Part shown: positions 40,986 through 49,967 of the stretch, piece by piece
How the letters are laid out: every line of letters begins with the position of its first letter
Numbering within the stretch: the first letter of the stretch is position 1
Assembly: GCA_964558415.1 (NCBI GenBank)
Contig: CAZLDI010000010.1
Coordinates: 48,350-112,349 of the forward strand
Direction: 5' to 3'
Source of the DNA: CAZLDI01 sp964558415
GTDB lineage: Bacteria; Chloroflexota; Dehalococcoidia; SM23-28-2; RBG-16-64-32
DNA: 64,000 nucleotides
Notes under the pieces: model-generated
Seen by the model: only the letters and a program-made list of their open reading frames with translations
What the model was told of the DNA's origin: nothing
Database searches by the model: none
Made by a program: the position numbers and the translations under genes

Positions 40986-41028
40986 TTGACATCTCTTCCG
41001 CATCCCCATATAATTCCGACTTATCGGA
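40986..41028 (+). promoter_or_regulatory. perfect consensus promoter with downstream inverted repeat
   Basis: TTGACA (40986-40991), 17-nt spacer, TATAAT (41009-41014): a perfect sigma-70-type match. Directly after lies TCCGA-CTTA-TCGGA (41015-41028), covering the expected transcription start, a position where a repressor would block initiation. Drives the sulfate reduction genes. Confidence 0.8.
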
Positions 41029-41077
41029 TAGACAAAATAGAGTTCATCCTTCGCCCACAGCAAGCCGGGGGTCCGCA

Positions 41078-42898
41078 ATGCAAACTCAAGAGAGACCACA
41101 GACGCTCAAGGCACATCCCAAGGTGCCCACAGAACTGAAGGCGGGCCACGTCTTTGTCACGCTGGACGACGAGATCGACAACTTCGAGACGGAGGTAAAG
41201 CGCTTCCCGGGCGACCCGGAGGGGCTCGAGGGTGAGTTCACGCCGTTCCGCTTGCGCCACGGGGTCTACGGCCAGCGCCAGACGGATCAGCAGATGATCC
41301 GCGTGAAGCTGCCATACGGCGGTGTTAACGCCGACCAGATGGACGCCTGCGCCGAGATTGCGGAGCACTACTCGGGCTACCGCCGCGGCCACATCACGAC
41401 GCGTGAGAACTTCCAGTTCCACTTCGTGCCCCTGGACCAGACGCCGGAAGTCCTTCGCCTCCTCGGTCGTGTGGGACTCACCACCCGAGAGGCGTGCGGC
41501 CACACCGTGCGAAACATCACGGGCTGCCCGTACGCCGGCGTTTCCGGCGACGGCCATGAGCTGTTCTACGTCACGCCATACCTGGCCGCATACGGCCGCA
41601 ACATGCTGCGTAACCCCATCTGCCAGAACCTCCCGCGCAAGTGGAAGACGGCCTTCTCCTGCGGCCCGGTCGACTGCGCCGGCACGCCCTTTCACGACAT
41701 GGGCTTCATCGCCAGAGTCCGCCAGGAGGACGGGAAGGAAGTCCGCGGCTTCGAGGTTGTCGTCGGCGGTGGCCTCTCGACCATGGTCCGGCCGGCCGAC
41801 ACGGTCTGGGAGTTCGCTCGCGCCGACAACGGTGAGTACATCCGCGTCGCCGAGGCCTGCCTGAAGGTCTTCGACAAGGAAGGCGGGCTGGACAACTTCC
41901 TGCGCAAAAACATGAACAAGGCGCGCGTGAAGTTTCTCCTTCACAAGGTCGGCATCGACGAGTTTCGCCGGCAGGTGGAAGAAGAGCTGGCCGAACCGTG
42001 GGCGTGGGCGCCGCTGGACATGGATGCCATGATGCAGCTCGCACCCGAAGGACCGACACCGGGCGAAGCCCCCAACGGGCACCGCCCGGGCGAAGGCTTT
42101 GACCGCTGGGTACAGACCAATGTCGTCCCGCAGCGCCAGCCAGGATACGTAGCCGCAACGATCACTGTGCCGCTGGGCAACATCTCGCCGGAGCAGTACC
42201 GCGGCCTCGCGACGTTGATGCGGCGCTTCAGCGGCGGCAACGCGCGGACACAGCAGAACCAGAACCTGGTGCTGCGTTGGGTGCACGAAGCCGCCCTTCC
42301 GGCGCTGCATGCCGAACTGAAGGCGATCGGCCTGGGCGACTCCGAAGCCGGGCTCATCGCGGACACAGTGGCCTGCCCGGGCACAGACTCCTGCAAAATG
42401 GGCATCACGTCATCCCAGGGCGTCGGCAGCGCGATCAGCGACGAAGTCAAGACCTGGGGCATCGATGACCCGCTGGTCCAGCAGATCCACATCAAAGCCA
42501 GCGGCTGCCCTAACGGCTGCGGGCAGCACCACCTTGCCGCCATCGGACTCCAGGGTTCCTCGTTCAAGGCTAACAACGCCGAGATCCCCTGCTTCGACAT
42601 CTTCCTCGGCGGCGGCGGCTACGTCGGCGGCGGAAAGTACGGCGTGCGTGTGGGGCGTATCCCCTCGAAGCGCGCCCCGCAGGCGATCAAGAAGATCATT
42701 CAGTACTACCGGGACAACCGCGACGACGGCGAAGAGTTTGTCCCCTTTGTGGACCGCATCGGCGCGAAGAACTTCGACCCGCTCCTGGACGAGTTCAAGG
42801 ACGTGGGCCCGATCCACGAGGAGATCGGCGTCTACATGGATTGGGGCAAAGACGAGCTGTTCCAGGTCATCCGTGGCGAGGGGGAGTGCTCCGTATAG
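41078..42898 (+). CDS. siroheme [4Fe-4S] sulfite reductase (ferredoxin-type)
   Basis: 606 residues. Two ferrite-like half domains and the siroheme/Fe-S ligands CPGTDSC near 432 and SGCPNGCGQHH near 474. N-terminal FRLRHGVYGQRQTDQQM and HITTRENFQFHF are typical of assimilatory nitrite/sulfite reductases. Sulfite is preferred because APS reductase and ATP sulfurylase follow. Reduces sulfite to sulfide in the cytosol with ferredoxin. ATG 41078 follows the promoter; earlier open frame is not used. Confidence 0.92.
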   Translation: MQTQERPQTLKAHPKVPTELKAGHVFVTLDDEIDNFETEVKRFPGDPEGLEGEFTPFRLRHGVYGQRQTDQQMIRVKLPYGGVNADQMDACAEIAEHYSGYRRGHITTRENFQFHFVPLDQTPEVLRLLGRVGLTTREACGHTVRNITGCPYAGVSGDGHELFYVTPYLAAYGRNMLRNPICQNLPRKWKTAFSCGPVDCAGTPFHDMGFIARVRQEDGKEVRGFEVVVGGGLSTMVRPADTVWEFARADNGEYIRVAEACLKVFDKEGGLDNFLRKNMNKARVKFLLHKVGIDEFRRQVEEELAEPWAWAPLDMDAMMQLAPEGPTPGEAPNGHRPGEGFDRWVQTNVVPQRQPGYVAATITVPLGNISPEQYRGLATLMRRFSGGNARTQQNQNLVLRWVHEAALPALHAELKAIGLGDSEAGLIADTVACPGTDSCKMGITSSQGVGSAISDEVKTWGIDDPLVQQIHIKASGCPNGCGQHHLAAIGLQGSSFKANNAEIPCFDIFLGGGGYVGGGKYGVRVGRIPSKRAPQAIKKIIQYYRDNRDDGEEFVPFVDRIGAKNFDPLLDEFKDVGPIHEEIGVYMDWGKDELFQVIRGEGECSV

Positions 42899-42987
42899 AA
42901 TCAATATCGGAACGGATGGGCGGTCCTTCCCCAGAGGGACGGCGCCCTGTAGACGGGCGCCATGGGCGCACCCGGTAGGAGGGATAA

Positions 42988-43716
42988 GTGACCCAGACCA
43001 GGAGCAGGAACTACACGCAGGCAGACGCGGATGCGCTCAACGCACAGCTCGCCGGTAAATCGGCCGAAGAGATCGTCCGCTGGGCCGGCGACACGTTTGG
43101 CCCGGACATCAAGTTCGCGAACAGTTTTGGCGCGGAAGACGTGGTCCTGCAGGACATCATCGCGAAGCACGCGCCCAGCATCCGCGTCTTCACGCTGGAC
43201 ACCGGCCGTCTGAACGACGAAACCTACGAAGTGATGGAGGCCGTGCGCTCCAAGTACAGCGATATCCCGATCCAGACAATGTTCCCGCAGCGGGAAGCCG
43301 TGGAGAAGCTGGTTGCGGAAAAGGGCTACTTCTCCTTCCGTGACAGCGTAGACAACCGCCGCGAGTGCTGCGCCGTACGCAAGGTTGAGCCGCTGAAGCG
43401 CGCCCTCTCTGAGGCTGCCGCCTGGATGACGGGCCTGCGCAAGGACCAATCTGTGACACGCACCGACACGCCGGCGATCGAATGGGACGAGGGCAACGCG
43501 ATGCTGAAAGTTAACCCCCTCATCGAGTGGTCGAACGACGACGTCTGGGCCTACATCAAGAAGAAGAAAGTCCCCTACAACAACCTGCACGACCAGGGCT
43601 TCCCCAGCATCGGCTGCGCCCCCTGCACGCGCGCAATCAAGCCGGGAGAGGACATTCGCGCCGGCCGCTGGTGGTGGGAGAACCCCGAGTACAAGGAGTG
43701 CGGCCTCCACCACTAG
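42988..43716 (+). CDS. cysH: assimilatory APS reductase (CysH family, Fe-S type)
   Basis: 242 residues, start GTG 42988 after TAGGAGGG. PP-loop region SFGAEDVVLQDII, then the two Cys pairs RECCAVRKVEPL near 127 and GCAPCTRAI near 209 that bind [4Fe-4S], marking APS rather than PAPS specificity. The catalytic Cys is in the C-terminal ECGLHH. Turns APS to sulfite. No APS kinase is present, which agrees. A GGCGCCC/GGGCGCC hairpin lies in the spacer at 42941. Confidence 0.93.
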   Translation: MTQTRSRNYTQADADALNAQLAGKSAEEIVRWAGDTFGPDIKFANSFGAEDVVLQDIIAKHAPSIRVFTLDTGRLNDETYEVMEAVRSKYSDIPIQTMFPQREAVEKLVAEKGYFSFRDSVDNRRECCAVRKVEPLKRALSEAAAWMTGLRKDQSVTRTDTPAIEWDEGNAMLKVNPLIEWSNDDVWAYIKKKKVPYNNLHDQGFPSIGCAPCTRAIKPGEDIRAGRWWWENPEYKECGLHH

Positions 43717-43810
43717 GCTGGGGAAGTCCGTAAGCCCGGCAGAGAGACCAGGCGAGGCGTCTCGATCTGACGACTAAGCCCTCGGTGCTCGCATTCAAGA
43801 AGGACCTGCA

Positions 43811-45010
43811 TTGACTGTCGATACCGGCAACCCAGAGACCATCGCGCCCCACGGCGGGCGCCTCATAGACCTGACGGTTAGCGGCCCTGACGCGCAGGCG
43901 CTGCGCGAGCGAGCCGCCTCACTGCCGGTTGTCGCTGTCTCTGCGCGCACGCTGTCGGACGTGGAACTGCTCGCCATCGGCGGCTACAGTCCGCTGGAAG
44001 GGTTCATGACCCGCGCCGATTACCTTGGCGTCGTCAACGACATACGCCTGGCCAGCGGCCTGCCCTGGCCGATGCCGATAACCCTGGCAGTCTCGACGGA
44101 CGTCGCGGCCACGATCGGCGAAGGTTCAGAGATCGCCCTCGCTGACGATCAAAACCAGGTACTGGCTGTGATGAGGATCGACGACAAGTTCAGCTATGAC
44201 AAGCAGCTTGAAGCGCGGCAGGTGTACCGCACGGAGGACGAGGCCCATCCCGGCGTTGCCGCCGTCTATGCGCAGGGTGACGTCCTCCTGGGCGGTCCGG
44301 TCAGCGTCCTGGAGGTTCCCCCGCATGACGACTTCCCCACCTATCGCCTGACCCCCACTCAGACCCGCGCGGAGTTCGCGTCCCGCGGCTGGCGCAGCGT
44401 CGTCGGCTTCCAGACCCGCAACCCCGTCCATCGCGCGCACGAATACATCCAGAAATGCGCTATGGAGATCGTAGACGGCCTCCTCCTTCACCCGCTTGTC
44501 GGCGAGACGAAGGCCGACGATATTCCGGCGGACGTGCGGATGCAGTGCTACGAAGTGCTGATTCAGAACTACTACCCGGTTGACCGCGTGCTGCTGTCCG
44601 TAAATCCCGCCGCCATGCGTTACGCCGGACCCCGCGAGGCGATCTTTCACGCGCTGGTCCGCAAGAACTTCGGTTGCTCGCACTTCATAGTGGGCAGAGA
44701 CCACGCCGGCGTCGGCTCCTACTACGGGACGTTTGACGCCCAGCTCATCTTCAGCGAATTCGCCCCGGGCGAGCTCGGCATCACACCGCTCATGTACGAC
44801 AATACCTTTTTCTGCCGGAAGTGCGCTGAGATGGCCAGCGTCAAGACCTGCCCGCACGACGCGGAAGCCCGCGTCAGCCTGTCCGGCACGCAGGTGCGGG
44901 AGATGCTCCTTGGCGGTATCTCGCCGCCGCCTGAGTACTCCCGTCCGGAGGTCGCCCGCGTCCTGATCGAAGCGATGCAGGAGAGGGTCACGCCTCACCA
45001 TGCAATCTGA
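43811..45010 (+). CDS. sat: ATP sulfurylase (sulfate adenylyltransferase)
   Basis: 399 residues. PUA-like N-terminus with GGYSPLEGFMTRADY, catalytic QTRNPVHRAHE near 200 and GRDHAGVGSYYG near 297. Zinc-type Cys residues (FFCRKCAEM) as in thermophile enzymes. Makes APS from sulfate and ATP. Start TTG 43811 after AAGGA. Its end overlaps the transporter-like gene by 11 nt. Confidence 0.95.
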   Translation: MTVDTGNPETIAPHGGRLIDLTVSGPDAQALRERAASLPVVAVSARTLSDVELLAIGGYSPLEGFMTRADYLGVVNDIRLASGLPWPMPITLAVSTDVAATIGEGSEIALADDQNQVLAVMRIDDKFSYDKQLEARQVYRTEDEAHPGVAAVYAQGDVLLGGPVSVLEVPPHDDFPTYRLTPTQTRAEFASRGWRSVVGFQTRNPVHRAHEYIQKCAMEIVDGLLLHPLVGETKADDIPADVRMQCYEVLIQNYYPVDRVLLSVNPAAMRYAGPREAIFHALVRKNFGCSHFIVGRDHAGVGSYYGTFDAQLIFSEFAPGELGITPLMYDNTFFCRKCAEMASVKTCPHDAEARVSLSGTQVREMLLGGISPPPEYSRPEVARVLIEAMQERVTPHHAI

Positions 45011-46121
45011 ACAGGCGGCTGCAGGTGCTTATCAGCGGGATGGCGTGACCGCGTTGACCCTCCGCCGGTCGCGCTGGAAGACCTCCGTTACGGCAGCAAG
45101 TTCCCTGCTCTACAGTGGCGCGGGGATTTTCCTCTTTGTGCTCGCACTCCAGCTCCTCAAGAGCGGAGCGGCCGGCCTGAAGCCGGTCTTGAATGCTCTT
45201 TCTGCCGATGGAACGGCGAACCTTCTCGGCTTCGGCTGGCTCGGCTCGTACATCGTGATGAGCGGCTCGCCCGTCGCGGCCATCTCCCTCAGCCTTTTTT
45301 CGGGCGGCACGACCTCGGACGTGGAAGCATTCGCTATGCTCAACGGCTCGCGGCTCGGCGCTTCGTTCATAGTCCTTTTCGTCGGTTTCATCCTTTACTT
45401 GACGCATAAGCGGACGGCCGACGGCCTCTTCATCGGTGCGGTTGCCCTCCTGACCGCCTTCACCCTCTGGCTGCCAGCCCTGCCCATCGGGATCATCGCG
45501 CTCGAATCCGGCATCTTCGACTCCGTGGAGGTCGGCACTCCCGGCGGAGCGGTGTCGATCATCGACGCGATCTACGACCCGATAGTGAACCGGGCAGTGG
45601 ACAACCTGTCCAACCTGTTGATCTTCGCCGTCGGCATCGCTGTGCTAATGTCCGCCTTCGCTGTGTTCGATAGGGCGCTGCCAAACCTGGAACAACCCAG
45701 CCTGCGAGTGGAACGCATCAGGGAATGGCTGCATCACCCTCTGGCCATGTTTGCCCTGGGACTCGCGATCACCGCCATGACGTTGTCGGTCTCCATCTCT
45801 CTTACCTTGCTCATTCCTCTCTCTCTGAAGGGCTACGTACGCAGGGACAGCATCATCCCCTACGTTATGGGCGCCAACATCACGACGTGGGTGGACACGA
45901 TGGTGGCGGCGCTGCTGCTGGAGAATGGACGCGCGTTCACCATCGTGTTCACACAGATGGTGGTCGGTTCCGGCGTCTCCCTCTTCGTGCTCGTCTTCCT
46001 CTACAAGCCATACTCGCGCCTCATCCTTTCGACCGCCCAGCGCGTTACGCACAGCCAGCGCGGCTTTGCCCTCTTTCTGGGCGCGATTTTCCTCGTGCCG
46101 CTGGTGTTGTTCCTGATATGA
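45000..46121 (+). CDS. multi-span transporter, Na/Pi-cotransporter-like; candidate sulfate permease
   Basis: 373 residues with about eight to ten helices. Two inverted segments with small-residue/Ser-Thr-rich loops, VMSGSPVAAISLSLFSGGTT with LNGSRLGAS, and IPYVMGANITTWVDTM, match the NptA (Na_Pi_cotrans) pattern. Translational overlap with sat and lack of any other sulfate permease in the cluster suggest it imports sulfate (inference). Confidence 0.75.
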   Translation: MQSEQAAAGAYQRDGVTALTLRRSRWKTSVTAASSLLYSGAGIFLFVLALQLLKSGAAGLKPVLNALSADGTANLLGFGWLGSYIVMSGSPVAAISLSLFSGGTTSDVEAFAMLNGSRLGASFIVLFVGFILYLTHKRTADGLFIGAVALLTAFTLWLPALPIGIIALESGIFDSVEVGTPGGAVSIIDAIYDPIVNRAVDNLSNLLIFAVGIAVLMSAFAVFDRALPNLEQPSLRVERIREWLHHPLAMFALGLAITAMTLSVSISLTLLIPLSLKGYVRRDSIIPYVMGANITTWVDTMVAALLLENGRAFTIVFTQMVVGSGVSLFVLVFLYKPYSRLILSTAQRVTHSQRGFALFLGAIFLVPLVLFLI

Positions 46122-46142
46122 ACGCTGTCCAGCGCGACACTC

Positions 46143-46172
46143 GTGACATACCCCATGCCGGTATGCTAATAT
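46143..46172 (+). promoter_or_regulatory. Rrf2 gene promoter with operator between -35 and -10
   Basis: GTGACA (46143-46148), 18-nt spacer, extended -10 TGCTAATAT (-10 at 46167-46172). The spacer holds CATACC-N7-GGTATG (46147-46165), an inverted repeat of the size bound by Rrf2 dimers, just upstream of the rrf2 gene: probable autorepression site. Confidence 0.7.
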
Positions 46173-46221
46173 TGTTGATGGACTTACTCTACATTAGCTC
46201 AGAGGTATCACCCGCCCCACA

Positions 46222-46665
46222 ATGAAAATCTCAACCAAAGGCGACTACGGCATCCGCGCTCTGATCGAGCTAGCGCACCGTTTCGGTGAGCCGCGGCCGA
46301 CGCAGAGCGGCGACATCGCCGCGCGCCAGCGCATCCCGGAGTCGTACCTGGAGCAGCTCCTCACAACGCTGCGCCGGGCGGGATTCATCCGCAGCGTGCG
46401 CGGTCCCGGGGGAGGGCATGCGCTCGTCCGCAACCCCGGCGACGTTCGCGTGAGCGAGGTGATTGAGGCGCTGGAGGGGCCGATGGTACCCATCGACTGC
46501 CTGGACGAAAGCAGCCCCTGCGCCCGCAACGGCGGTTGCGCTCAGCGCGACATGTGGCTTAACGTTCGCGACGCGATCCTTGGCGTGCTGGACAATACGA
46601 CTATTGCCGATCTGGCTGCGCGCGACCGGGCGCTTCAGCCGGGCGGCGCGCGCTATGTGATTTAG
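46222..46665 (+). CDS. Rrf2-family transcriptional regulator with Cys triad
   Basis: 147 residues. Winged helix at the N-terminus (MKISTKGDYGIRALIELAHR, SYLEQLLTTLRRAGFIRSVR, GPGGGHALV) and a later CLDESSPCARNGGC, three Cys spaced as in Fe-S-binding IscR/NsrR-type members. Heads the cysteine synthesis operon, so it is likely the cysteine or Fe-S status regulator (CymR-like function by IscR-like chemistry). The gene is 9 bp before cysK. Confidence 0.9.
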   Translation: MKISTKGDYGIRALIELAHRFGEPRPTQSGDIAARQRIPESYLEQLLTTLRRAGFIRSVRGPGGGHALVRNPGDVRVSEVIEALEGPMVPIDCLDESSPCARNGGCAQRDMWLNVRDAILGVLDNTTIADLAARDRALQPGGARYVI

Positions 46666-46673
46666 GAGAGGCC

Positions 46674-47591
46674 ATGGGCGAGAAGATCGTCAACAACGTC
46701 CTCGACCTCGTAGGCGGCACCCCGCTGGTCCGCCTGAACCGCGTCGCACAAGGGGACGTGGCGGAAGTGCTGGGGAAGCTGGAGTCGCTCAACCCGGCCG
46801 GCAGCGTGAAGGACCGCATCGCCCTCAGCATGATCGAAGCCGCAGAGAGCGACGGCCGGCTGAAGCCCGGCGCCACCATCGTCGAGCCGACCAGCGGCAA
46901 CACGGGTATCGGTCTCGCGATGGTCGCCGCGGTCAAGGGCTATCAGTTGATCGTCACGATGCCGGAGGACATGAGCCTGGCCCGCCGCGACCTGCTCGCC
47001 CGCTTTGGCGCGAAGGTGATCCTGACGCCCGCCATCGAAGGCATGACCGGCGCCGTGTACGCCGCTCAAGAGCTGCTGTCGGGCCATTCGGACTACTTCA
47101 TGTGCCAGCAGTTCGAGAACCCCGCTAACCCGGACGTGCACCGCCGCACCACCGCACTCGAGATATTCGAGGCAACGGAAGGGCGGATCGATGCTTTTGT
47201 GGCCGGCGTCGGCACCGGCGGGACGATAACCGGTGTCGGCGAGGTCCTCAAGGAGAAGGTTCCCGGAATTCTCATCGTCGCCATCGAGCCGGCGCGCTCA
47301 CCCGTACTCCAGGGCGGCCGCGCGGGGATCACGGCTATTCAGGGTATCGGCGCGGGCTTCGCGCCCGGCATCCTTAACCAGAACGTGTACGATGAGATCC
47401 TGTCGATCGGTGATGAGGAAGCGATCGAGATGTCGCGCCGCCTCTGCCGGGAGGAAGGTCTGCTCGTCGGCATATCGGCGGGCGCCAACGTCATCGGCGC
47501 GCTGAAGATAGCGAAGAAGCTGGGCCCCGGCAAGCGAGTCGTCACGATCCTCTGCGACACCGGCGAGCGGTACCTGACGATGGAGGCGTGA
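46674..47591 (+). CDS. cysK: cysteine synthase CysK
   Basis: 305 residues. PLP lysine in NPAGSVKDRIAL near 44, TSGNTGIGLAMVAA loop, GVGTGGTITG phosphate cradle. Uses sulfide and O-acetylserine. ATG after TAGGAGAGG. Typical length, no oddities. Part of the Rrf2-led operon. Confidence 0.95.
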   Translation: MGEKIVNNVLDLVGGTPLVRLNRVAQGDVAEVLGKLESLNPAGSVKDRIALSMIEAAESDGRLKPGATIVEPTSGNTGIGLAMVAAVKGYQLIVTMPEDMSLARRDLLARFGAKVILTPAIEGMTGAVYAAQELLSGHSDYFMCQQFENPANPDVHRRTTALEIFEATEGRIDAFVAGVGTGGTITGVGEVLKEKVPGILIVAIEPARSPVLQGGRAGITAIQGIGAGFAPGILNQNVYDEILSIGDEEAIEMSRRLCREEGLLVGISAGANVIGALKIAKKLGPGKRVVTILCDTGERYLTMEA

Positions 47592-47617
47592 TAATGCGGC
47601 TTGGGAAGGACAATGGG

Positions 47618-48709
47618 ATGCCTGTGACCGTCTATATACCGACACCGTTCCGCCGCTTTGCCGGCAACCAGTCCTATTTGAAGGCTGACGGCAAGACCGC
47701 GGGCGAAGTACTGGATTCCATCGGGACCCAGTATCCGGCGCTTCTTCACATGATCTACGACGCCGCCGGCGAGATTCCGGGACACGTCAACATCTATCTC
47801 AACAACCAGGAGATACACTCCCTGCAAGGGGTGCTCACCCCGGTGAAAGACGGCGACGAGATGGCGGTGATCCCCGCCATCGCCGGCGGCGAGGCGCTCA
47901 CGCCGGAGCAGGTTGACCGCTACTCGCGGCACATCATCATGCCCCAGATCGGCCCTTCCGGGCAGCGCAAGCTGATGGAGGCGAAGGTCCTGATCGTCGG
48001 CGCGGGCGGCCTCGGCGGACCGGCCGCGCTCTACCTCGCGCTCGCCGGCGTCGGCACGATCGGCATCGTCGACTTCGATGTCGTCGACCTCTCTAACCTG
48101 CAGCGCCAGGTCCTCCACCAGAGCGACGATGTGGGGCGCAAGAAGACCGAATCTGCGAGACAGACTCTCCTCGCCTACAACCCGGACGTGAACGTCGTCA
48201 TACACGACACGCCGATCACCTCCGACAATGCGATGGAGATCATCCCGAACTACGACATCGTCGTGAATGGGGCAGACAACTTCACCACGCGTTATCTGGT
48301 CAACGACGCCTCCTACTTCGCCGGCAAGACGCTGGTGGACGGCAGCATTCTTCTGTTCGACGGTCAGGCCACCGTCTTCGTGCCGGGCCAGGGCTGCTAT
48401 CGCTGCCTCTTCCCCGCTCCGCCGCCGCCCGGCCTGGTTCCGAACTGCGCGGAAGCCGGAGTCCTCGGCGCCCTCACCGGCGTCATGGGCTCCATTCAGG
48501 CGATCGAGACGGTCAAGCAGGTGCTGGGCATCGGCGAGTCGCTCGTCAGCCGTCTGTTGCTCTTCGACGCGCTCTCCATGGAGTTCCGTGTCGTCAAGCT
48601 ACGGCGCGACCCGAAGTGCCCCCTGTGCGGCGACGATCCGACGATCACCGAACTGATCGACTACGAGGGGTTCTGCGGTGCGCCGTTCCCGGGACACGAC
48701 GGGGCATAG
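47618..48709 (+). CDS. sulfur-carrier-activating E1 fused to an N-terminal MoaD/ThiS-like domain
   Basis: 363 residues from ATG 47618 (site GGGAAGGA); ATG 47594 or GTG 47588 are alternatives. Residues 1-90 are a ubiquitin-like carrier (VTVYIPTPFRRF ... VIPAIAGG) whose Gly-Gly is internal. Then a MoeB/ThiF domain: VLIVGAGGLGGPAALYLAL, VDLSNLQRQ, and zinc CYRC ... CPLC. It lacks the rhodanese domain of MoeZ. Should adenylate the terminal Gly of carriers such as CysO next door. Confidence 0.9.
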   Translation: MPVTVYIPTPFRRFAGNQSYLKADGKTAGEVLDSIGTQYPALLHMIYDAAGEIPGHVNIYLNNQEIHSLQGVLTPVKDGDEMAVIPAIAGGEALTPEQVDRYSRHIIMPQIGPSGQRKLMEAKVLIVGAGGLGGPAALYLALAGVGTIGIVDFDVVDLSNLQRQVLHQSDDVGRKKTESARQTLLAYNPDVNVVIHDTPITSDNAMEIIPNYDIVVNGADNFTTRYLVNDASYFAGKTLVDGSILLFDGQATVFVPGQGCYRCLFPAPPPPGLVPNCAEAGVLGALTGVMGSIQAIETVKQVLGIGESLVSRLLLFDALSMEFRVVKLRRDPKCPLCGDDPTITELIDYEGFCGAPFPGHDGA

Positions 48710-48720
48710 GGGAGGGGAAG

Positions 48721-48993
48721 ATGGCGATAGAGGTGAAGGTCACCGCGAATCTTGTGAAGCTGGTCGGCGGCGTGCGCTCCGTACGGGGGGAGGGAACGAC
48801 CGTCGGCGAGGTGCTGGACGACCTTGAACGTCGGCATCCCGGCTTCAAGCCGATGGTCGTCGCCGACGGCCAGATCCATCGCTTCGTCAACATCTACCTC
48901 AACGACGAGGACGTCCGTTTTCTGGAGCAGCTAGACACGCCGCTCCGGGAAGGTGACGTGCTGTCCGTCCTCCCCGCGCTGGCCGGCGGCTAG
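48721..48993 (+). CDS. cysO: CysO-like sulfur carrier protein
   Basis: 90 residues, MoaD/ThiS fold (IEVKVTANLVKLVGG, HRFVNIYLNDEDVRF) ending LPALAGG. The position between the activating E1 and CysM and the Mec-like peptidase matches the Mycobacterium mec-cysO-cysM cluster. As thiocarboxylate it supplies sulfur for cysteine. Confidence 0.9.
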   Translation: MAIEVKVTANLVKLVGGVRSVRGEGTTVGEVLDDLERRHPGFKPMVVADGQIHRFVNIYLNDEDVRFLEQLDTPLREGDVLSVLPALAGG

Positions 48994-49009
48994 CCGGTAC
49001 GCCGGCAGA

Positions 49010-49948
49010 ATGCTGCACGACTCCATCCTGGACGCCATCGGCAACACGCCGCTGGTCCGCCTTTCGCACTTCAGCCCGAAGCCAGGCGTCAACGTTTACG
49101 CCAAGCTTGAAGGAGCGAACCCCACCGGCAGCCTCAAGGACCGCATCGCCCTCCAGATGATCCGGGCGGCGGAGGAAAGCGGAGAGCTGACGCCCGACAA
49201 GACCGTCCTGGAGCCGACCAGCGGCAACACGGGCATTAGCCTGGCGATGGTCTGCCGGGCGAAGGGCTACCACTTGCTTTGCGTCCTGCCCGACATCGTT
49301 ACGCGGGAACGCGAGCAGCTCCTGCGCGCGTTTGGGGCGGATGTAGTTTACGCCGAGGGCGCCTACAGCACCAACGACGCCGTGTTCCTCGCGCAAAAGA
49401 TGGTCGCCGAGACGCCGGGCCGCTACTACATGCCGTTCCAGTATGGCAACGAGAACAACCCGCGCGCCCACTACGAGACCACCGGTCCTGAGATCCTGCG
49501 TGACGTCCCGGAGGTCGATGTATTCGTGGCCGGCCTCGGCACCGGCGGCTCCCTCACCGGCGTCGGTCGCTACCTCAAAGAGCAGCGTCCCGGTGTCAAA
49601 GTGATGGCAGCCGTCCCTCATCCGGGCGACCTCGTCCAGGGCCTGCGCGCGCTGGAGGACGGCTTCATCCCGCCTGTGCTTGACGACTCGGTCCTCGACG
49701 GACGCGTAGTGGTCGACTCGCTCTCGTCCTTCGCGATGGTCAAGGAGTTGATGGAGAAGGAAGCGATCTTCGCCGGCATCTCTTCCGGCGCGGTGCTCAA
49801 GGTCGCCGTGAAGGCCGCCCAGCGGCTGGACCGCGGCAACGTCGTCGCTCTCCTCGCCGATGGCGGCTGGAAGTACCTCTCGACTGACTTGTGGACGCGA
49901 GATTACGGTGAGACGCCCGATGAGGTGGAGGGGAAGATCTGGTGGTAG
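49010..49948 (+). CDS. cysM: CysM-type cysteine synthase (CysO/O-phosphoserine dependent)
   Basis: 312 residues. PLP lysine in NPTGSLKDRIAL near 44, TSGNTGISLAMV and GLGTGGSLTGVG. The extended C-terminus to GKIWW and lack of the CysK-type tail agree with CysM enzymes that use CysO-COSH and O-phosphoserine. 16 bp after cysO. It coexists with CysK in one operon, giving two routes to cysteine. Confidence 0.9.
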   Translation: MLHDSILDAIGNTPLVRLSHFSPKPGVNVYAKLEGANPTGSLKDRIALQMIRAAEESGELTPDKTVLEPTSGNTGISLAMVCRAKGYHLLCVLPDIVTREREQLLRAFGADVVYAEGAYSTNDAVFLAQKMVAETPGRYYMPFQYGNENNPRAHYETTGPEILRDVPEVDVFVAGLGTGGSLTGVGRYLKEQRPGVKVMAAVPHPGDLVQGLRALEDGFIPPVLDDSVLDGRVVVDSLSSFAMVKELMEKEAIFAGISSGAVLKVAVKAAQRLDRGNVVALLADGGWKYLSTDLWTRDYGETPDEVEGKIWW

Positions 49949-49967
49949 ACGAGTTCGGAGATTCCTG

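Noticed and set aside
41021..42310. Minus-strand open frame of 429 codons opposite sulfite reductase
   Set aside because: The plus strand has siroheme and Fe-S motifs in full; the antisense frame shows no family resemblance.
42988..43716. CysH as a PAPS reductase
   Set aside because: Both Cys pairs that bind [4Fe-4S] are present and no APS kinase gene is found, favouring APS.
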